A DNA stretch of 6,246 nucleotides, taken from assembly GCA_020063545.1 (NCBI GenBank), contig JAGUUF010000168.1, positions 1-6,246 on the forward strand, given 5' to 3'. Each line of letters starts with the position of its first letter. Position 1 is the stretch's first letter. The DNA comes from Cytophagales bacterium (GTDB lineage: Bacteria; Bacteroidota; Bacteroidia; Cytophagales; Cyclobacteriaceae). Below are positions 1 through 3,292 of the stretch, piece by piece. Both the position numbers and the translations under genes were made by a program. Below the pieces are notes generated by a model. That model was not told where the DNA came from. It was given only the letters and a program-made list of their open reading frames with translations, and searched no databases.

Positions 1-32
1 ATCTGGACTTCGGTGAATCGTGTTCTTTTCAT
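1..32 (-). CDS. IS3-family transposase OrfA, N-terminal fragment (cut by window edge)
   Basis: The minus strand from 32 reads MKRTRFTEVQ and then the first two bases of a probable Ile codon, where the window ends. This closely matches the usual opening of IS3-family OrfA proteins (MKRTRF/KKSRFTE-x-QI), small helix-turn-helix proteins that bind the IS ends and are joined to the OrfB integrase domain by programmed frameshifting. Only ten full codons are visible, so subgroup and intactness cannot be judged. Support comes from context: about 66 bases upstream lies a TG-starting, C-run-containing sequence (98 to about 73) that looks like an IS3-type terminal repeat. A chance short open frame is the alternative, but the match over ten residues together with the terminus makes this unlikely. 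Confidence 0.7.
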   Translation of the reverse strand, partial: MKRTRFTEVQ

Positions 33-39
33 AGTTAAC

Positions 40-74
40 AGTTTAAAGTTAGACCTTTTGTCTAATTCAAAACT
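40..74. other. Imperfect hairpin in the IS leader, upstream of orfA
   Basis: Arms 40-54 and 60-74 (15 nt each, 5-nt loop) pair with 12 Watson-Crick pairs, one G-T pair and two mismatches. The inner part, TTAGAC/GTCTAA, is perfect. It lies between the IS terminus and the transposase start. Hairpins at this place in several IS elements limit transposase expression from outside transcription; that role here is inference. Confidence 0.45.
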
Positions 75-114
75 GTCCTATTTTCGGGGGAGCTTACACG
101 GCTATGGGCCACAA

Positions 115-241
115 CGTTTGTGTTTCTGCAGTGGTGCCTTTTCGAAGCCGGGTCCTGTCCCACGAAACGAAAACGTTGAACGAAGTTAAAACTTTAAACC
201 AACGCGTCACGGCACCATTGCAGAAACATTTTGTTAGGCGC
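115..241 (-). other. attC recombination site of the cassette
   Basis: In cassette orientation: R'' box GCGCCTAAC (241-233, matching RYYYAAC), 4-nt spacer (232-229), an 18-nt arm (228-211), a 72-nt central region (210-139), the second 18-nt arm (138-121), a 5-nt spacer (120-116), and the G of the R' core at 115. The arms pair at 17 of 18 positions. The exception, 131/218, is a G-T wobble on the plus strand and a C-A mismatch on the minus strand. The plus strand is the cassette bottom strand, which integron integrases recombine as folded single-stranded DNA. The total of 127 bp is within the known attC range. I do not see the single-base bulge normally found in the L arm, so strand choice may rest on the unequal spacers and the wobble. 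Confidence 0.82.
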
Positions 242-244
242 TGA

Positions 245-1186
245 TTAAAATATCTTGCTCATTATTATTGGGAAGAGTATTGACAAGGGAATGAATACCA
301 AAACAAAGTATGTCCAACGTCTATAAAATATCACTTTCCATTTGTTTTTCCCGAGTCCAATTACTGTTCTTGGTCTAATGAATAAAATTATTAGGATAAC
401 TAATGCAGCTAACCATATATTAAAAACTGTCTTATTTGTCTGGGTGGATGGACTGAAATTCTCTGGGACGTAATTACTCTCGTTCTCAAGGAGAATTTGA
501 ACAGCTTTGCTCAACTCCTTTTCTTCAAGTCCATTCTTTAATAGCTCGTGACTTTCTTGCTTAAGTTTGGTTTTATAAATATCTGAAGTTGACTTTGTTA
601 AGAATAATGTCATTAGTGTCAATAGAAATATAATGGGAAAACCAAATACAGGAAACCAACTTGACCACTTTTCCAATGCAATATTTGGTTTATTCTTTTC
701 AATCCACTTGTTCAGTTCGTAATTAATGTCGCTGAAAATATTGTCGTCATGTACTTTAGTCCTAACTCTTAATTCACCACCACTTGCTCCAATCTCAAGT
801 ATAAACTCACACGGTCCCTTTTTTATTTGAATGTCAAGTTCAATTGGTTCAAATTGGTCCAATTTTCTATCTTTTAGCAGCAGAATTAAACTGTCGTCTT
901 TTATCTTGTCACCCTGTGCACTTGTTATTAGAACATATTTTTCGTTGTCGTCAAATGGGTAAGAACCTCTAACCTTAAGTTTTGCCGCCTCTAGGTCAAT
1001 GTCCTTGTCCCATCTTTTATACTCGCTGATTTTTGCTTCAGCTGTCCTGTCTGCTAAAGAGTTGTATGCTTCTTCCAGTTTTGATTCTATCTTTTCAATA
1101 GTCTCATTCAATAATTCAAGTGAATTACTGTCAATGAACCACGGTCCATTGATAGTTCTGGTTGTCGGTATGATTAACTGTCCCAT
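245..1186 (-). CDS. Cassette-encoded membrane protein of unknown function
   Basis: I do not recognise this 313-residue protein. It has no N-terminal signal peptide. Residues about 20-60 are charged and probably helical or coiled-coil (LNETIEKIESKLEEAYNSL). Residues about 65-150 look like a mixed alpha/beta soluble domain (KYVLITS, SLILLLKD, EFILEIGASGGELRVRTKV). Three hydrophobic segments follow: about 177-197, 254-271 and 290-309. A charged helical stretch (about 203-235) lies between the first two. The C-terminus ends just after the last segment. The start at 1186 is the first ATG in the cassette, 18 bases from its edge, with an A-rich leader and no Shine-Dalgarno sequence. The gene fills the cassette and stops three bases before attC. 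Its AT-rich codon use differs from the genes at 1281-6246, as expected of a transferred gene. Cassette genes in cells often serve defence or toxin-antitoxin roles, but nothing here proves either. Confidence 0.8.
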   Translation of the reverse strand: MGQLIIPTTRTINGPWFIDSNSLELLNETIEKIESKLEEAYNSLADRTAEAKISEYKRWDKDIDLEAAKLKVRGSYPFDDNEKYVLITSAQGDKIKDDSLILLLKDRKLDQFEPIELDIQIKKGPCEFILEIGASGGELRVRTKVHDDNIFSDINYELNKWIEKNKPNIALEKWSSWFPVFGFPIIFLLTLMTLFLTKSTSDIYKTKLKQESHELLKNGLEEKELSKAVQILLENESNYVPENFSPSTQTNKTVFNIWLAALVILIILFIRPRTVIGLGKNKWKVIFYRRWTYFVLVFIPLSILFPIIMSKIF

Positions 1187-1205
1187 ATTTTAATTTGCGC
1201 CTAAC

Positions 1206-1280
1206 TACTGTATATCATCAATTGCACATATCTGCCTATAAATTTACCTTCTTCCCCGCATTTTTTATCACTTTTATACC
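1206..1280 (+). promoter_or_regulatory. Probable promoter/leader region of the M15 peptidase gene
   Basis: This short AT-rich stretch between the cassette edge and the peptidase ATG must carry the peptidase promoter if the gene is transcribed on its own. TAAATTTA near 1239-1246 is a weak match to the Bacteroidota -7 element TAnnTTTG, but the TTG upstream is too close for a good -33 element. No Shine-Dalgarno sequence precedes the ATG. Because the cassette ends only about 76 bases upstream, its insertion may have separated the gene from upstream control sequences. Confidence 0.25.
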
Positions 1281-1964
1281 ATGAAACCGATACTGCTGGT
1301 GTTGCTTGTTTTTTTGGCCGGTTCCCGGCAACCGGATAAAGCCTACCTGCTCGGCCGCTTTAACCCCGAAACGAATCCCCGCTTTGTAAAACCGGCCGAT
1401 ACGCATACAGCCGGTGCGGCCCGCAGCCAGTACCTGCGCAAAGAAACGTACGAAGCCTTTGTGAAAATGGCCGAAGCAGCCGCAACGGATGGCGTTGCGC
1501 TGGTAATCATTTCGGCTACACGCAATTTTGAAACACAGAAAAGCATATGGGAGCGCAAGTGGCAGGCCGAAGCCGCCATTGCCGATGAAGCGGAGCGCGC
1601 AAAAAAAATTTTACTGTACTCGTCTATGCCGGGCACTTCGCGCCACCACTGGGGCACGGATGTTGACCTGAATGATTTAACGAACGAATACTTTGAGTCG
1701 GGCGAGGGTTTGAAAATTTACCGATGGCTTACTGCGCATGCGCACGCGTACGGGTTCTGCCAGCCCTATACTTCGAAAGCCGGTGGCCGCACCGGTTATG
1801 AAGAAGAAAAATGGCACTGGTCGTACACACCCCTGTCGGTTCCGCTGCTGGAAGCATACAAAAACACTGTTTCATTGAAAGATATTCGTGGTTTCAGGGG
1901 TAGTGAAACAGCTGCGCAGTTGGATGTGATTAAGAACTATGTTGATGGGGTGGCGTGCAGGTAA
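1281..1964 (+). CDS. M15/VanY-type D-alanyl-D-alanine carboxypeptidase, exported
   Basis: This is a zinc peptidase expected to remove the terminal D-Ala from peptidoglycan stem peptides, or to act on related cell-wall peptides, in the periplasm. The M15 core motifs are all present: S120-x-H122-x-x-G125-x-x-x-D129 (SRHHWGTDVD) supplies two zinc ligands, and E176-x-x-H179-W (EKWHW) supplies the catalytic Glu and the third ligand. S79-A-T-R81 matches the conserved S-G-Y-R-like strand before them. Residues 1-16 form a hydrophobic export signal. It ends in LAGS, a lipobox-like string with Ser where a lipoprotein would have Cys, so the product is more likely soluble or signal-anchored than lipidated. 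The length of 227 is normal for the VanY group. A vancomycin-resistance role is not suggested, since no other van genes are seen; M15 homologues are common housekeeping enzymes. The gene is convergent with the mscS-type gene, 101 bases away. Confidence 0.88.
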   Translation: MKPILLVLLVFLAGSRQPDKAYLLGRFNPETNPRFVKPADTHTAGAARSQYLRKETYEAFVKMAEAAATDGVALVIISATRNFETQKSIWERKWQAEAAIADEAERAKKILLYSSMPGTSRHHWGTDVDLNDLTNEYFESGEGLKIYRWLTAHAHAYGFCQPYTSKAGGRTGYEEEKWHWSYTPLSVPLLEAYKNTVSLKDIRGFRGSETAAQLDVIKNYVDGVACR

Positions 1965-1981
1965 TGGTCTGACTCACCCCC

Positions 1982-2029
1982 TGTCATCCTGTGGATGACA
2001 TCCCCCTCTCTACTTAGTAGAGAGGGGGA
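1982..2029. repeat. Tandem pair of perfect hairpins (REP-like) between convergent genes
   Basis: Hairpin one: TGTCATCC (1982-1989), loop TGT, GGATGACA (1993-2000), an 8-bp perfect stem. Hairpin two: a 13-bp perfect stem (2001-2013 with 2017-2029; CCCCCTCTCTAC and its complement) around the loop TTA. They sit back to back after the peptidase stop. Neither strand has a U-tract after the stems, so this is not a textbook intrinsic terminator, although such a strong structure may still slow polymerase or protect 3' ends of both convergent transcripts. The layout of a C-rich palindrome pair in an intergenic space is typical of REP-type repeats that occur in many genomic copies; copy number cannot be seen here. 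Confidence 0.6.
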
Positions 2030-2065
2030 ATGCGGATTATATTGACGTAGTGCTTTAGTAATAAC

Positions 2066-3115
2066 TCACTCCTTCTTCAGGTGAATGGTTTGTGTGGGAT
2101 ACGCAAACTCGATGCCCTCTTTTTCAAAGGCTTCGTAAATCTTAAAATTTACATCCTGTACAATATCCATGTACTGCTTGTAGTCGGAGCTTTGTACAAA
2201 AAACACTACTTCAAAATTTAAACTGAATTCGCCATACACTGCAAAATGAACGCGATCGGGAGTGGTAAGCGGCTCCTGCACGATGATTTGGGTTATCATG
2301 TCGGGTATCTTCTTCAGCTTTTCGAGCGCAGTGCCGTACACCACGCCAATGGTAAAGATGGCGCGCCTTTGTTCCATCCTCCTGAAGTTGTGCAGCCGCG
2401 AGCTGGTAAGGTTGCTGTTCGAAATAATGATCTGCTCGCCCGAAATGCTTTTAATGCGCGTGGTTTTAATGCCGATGTATTCCACGGTGCCCCGCTTGTC
2501 GTCCACCACAATAAAATCACCTACCTCAAAAGGCCTGTCGAAGAAGATAACAAAGTAGTTAAACAGGTCGCCCAGGATATTCTGTGCGGCAAGGGCAATG
2601 GCAATACCGCCAATGCCGAGACCGGTGATGATGGCCGTTACATTGTAGCCGAGGTTATCGAACAAAAATACCAGGCCCAGCGCCCACACGGCTACATTTA
2701 TCACCACCATAATGCCGGTAATCTGCTTCAGTTTGGTTTCGCCATTCTCCTGCTTCAGCACGTATGCCTCCAGCAGTTTGCGGATGATGCTCAGGATAAT
2801 GCGGATAACGAAGTAAACTACGATTACCGTGGTAACCGTTGACACAATCTTTGAAACGTTGGGGGAGAGGGTGAGGTAGTGAATGCCCCAATACAGGATA
2901 GCGAAATTAAGGATGGGCAGACCAAAACGCTCAACACCGTGCACTACATAGTCATCAAATTTGGTTTCGGTTTTAGATGCCCACGCCTTTAGCCGGTTAA
3001 GCAGGGTTTTCCGGAACAACCGAAGCAGGAGGATGCCCCCCAGAATAATGCCTGCGGCAATGGCATAGTCCTGCACCGAATTGTTTAAATACCTGTCATC
3101 CAGAAAATCGTTCAT
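2066..3115 (-). CDS. MscS-family small-conductance mechanosensitive ion channel
   Basis: This inner-membrane channel opens on membrane tension and releases solutes during hypo-osmotic shock. The 349-residue protein has about five hydrophobic segments (about 16-35, 64-83, 92-112, 132-152, 158-194). The last is the MscS pore helix pair, with the Gly/Ala-rich run GLGIGGIAIALAAQNILGD (165-183) followed by the signature FFDRPFEVGDFI (191-202). The beta domain follows (GTVEYIGIKTTRIKS, IIISNSNL), then the alpha/beta vestibule, ending in the family's conserved tail FAYPTQTIHL (337-346). It is somewhat longer than E. coli MscS (286 residues) because of extra N-terminal membrane segments, a common variant in Bacteroidota. 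The start at 3115 gives a short polar N-terminus before the first membrane helix. The gene is divergent from the macroglobulin gene and convergent with the peptidase, so it is probably transcribed alone. Confidence 0.93.
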   Translation of the reverse strand: MNDFLDDRYLNNSVQDYAIAAGIILGGILLLRLFRKTLLNRLKAWASKTETKFDDYVVHGVERFGLPILNFAILYWGIHYLTLSPNVSKIVSTVTTVIVVYFVIRIILSIIRKLLEAYVLKQENGETKLKQITGIMVVINVAVWALGLVFLFDNLGYNVTAIITGLGIGGIAIALAAQNILGDLFNYFVIFFDRPFEVGDFIVVDDKRGTVEYIGIKTTRIKSISGEQIIISNSNLTSSRLHNFRRMEQRRAIFTIGVVYGTALEKLKKIPDMITQIIVQEPLTTPDRVHFAVYGEFSLNFEVVFFVQSSDYKQYMDIVQDVNFKIYEAFEKEGIEFAYPTQTIHLKKE

Positions 3116-3134
3116 AGCCTTATGTATGGATGGG

Positions 3135-3142
3135 CAAAGGTA
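3135..3142 (-). promoter_or_regulatory. Candidate -7 promoter element of the MscS gene (TACCTTTG)
   Basis: The minus strand reads TACCTTTG at 3142-3135, an exact match to the Bacteroidota -7 consensus TAnnTTTG, ending about 20 bases before the ATG at 3115. No clear TTTG -33 element lies at the expected distance, so it may be a weak or coincidental site. It would give a short 5' leader. Confidence 0.35.
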
Positions 3143-3171
3143 ATGATAAGGTTATGTTACCGGAATATTTT

Positions 3172-3201
3172 TTATTGTGCACGTAGAGCCATGTACAATA
3201 A
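3172..3201. promoter_or_regulatory. Inverted repeat in the divergent intergenic region
   Basis: TTATTGTGCA (3172-3181) and TGTACAATAA (3192-3201) are inverted copies with one G-T pair and a 10-nt spacer. The repeat lies between the divergent MscS (start 3115) and macroglobulin (start 3293) genes. The 20-nt centre-to-centre spacing, about two helical turns, would suit a dimeric regulator; a transcript hairpin is the other reading. No regulator gene is nearby, and the rest of the 177-base intergenic region shows no clear promoter for the plus-strand gene. Confidence 0.35.
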
Positions 3202-3292
3202 GGCAGCAGGATGCGCTTAATAAACCTGGAGCTTCACTTCCTTTCTGGCGATAATTTCTCGAAATTTCTCTTTCCAATAATCTTCATACGTT

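Larger units (their letters stand above)
1..98 (-). mobile_element. End of an IS3-family insertion sequence (partial)
   Basis: On the minus strand the element would begin TGTAAGCTCCCCCGAAAA at 98. It starts with the TG dinucleotide expected of IS3-family termini and carries a C-run followed by an A-rich stretch and GGACA, as in many IS3 left ends. A leader of about 66 bases then leads to the orfA start at 32. The exact outer boundary is inferred from the TG rule; the other end and any target duplication lie outside the window. Only 16 bases (99-114) separate this end from the integron cassette junction. Confidence 0.55.
115..1204 (-). mobile_element. Integron gene cassette, complete (one gene plus attC)
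   Basis: Read on the minus strand, the cassette starts TTAGGCGC (1204-1197), has a short leader, the 313-codon gene, its TAA stop, three bases, and then an attC site ending in G at 115. This is the standard order and compactness of an integron cassette. The decisive sign is that the bases just past the right attC arm in place (TTGTGG, 114-109) do not pair with the R'' box GCGCCTAAC (241-233), while the first bases of the cassette do. Joining G115 to T1204, as in the excised circle, rebuilds GTTAGGCGC, the perfect complement of R''. Both crossovers are thus of the G^TT type used by integron integrases. The cassette is 1,090 bp and visibly more AT-rich than the chromosome to its right. No integrase gene is in view. 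Confidence 0.85.

Noticed and set aside
40..74. attC-like site of a second cassette
   Set aside because: The inner TTAGAC/GTCTAA pairing resembles short attC arms, but there is no GTTRRRY/RYYYAAC core pair, and it lies inside the IS leader.
999..1193. Open frame on the plus strand opposite the start of the cassette gene
   Set aside because: It lies wholly inside the 313-residue minus-strand gene, and its product shows no recognisable domain; the cassette layout fixes the coding strand as minus.
1281..1964. Vancomycin-resistance vanY gene
   Set aside because: The family motifs fit M15 peptidases, but no vanHAX or vanRS genes are near, and a housekeeping cell-wall peptidase is more likely.
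2001..2029. Classical intrinsic terminator
   Set aside because: The stem is strong, but it is followed by AATGCGG on the plus strand and by no U-run on the minus strand; kept as a repeat/hairpin instead.
2246..2842. A 198-codon plus-strand open frame inside the channel gene
   Set aside because: The minus strand encodes an unmistakable MscS protein across the same bases; the plus-strand product is low-complexity, His/Asn-rich and matches nothing I know.
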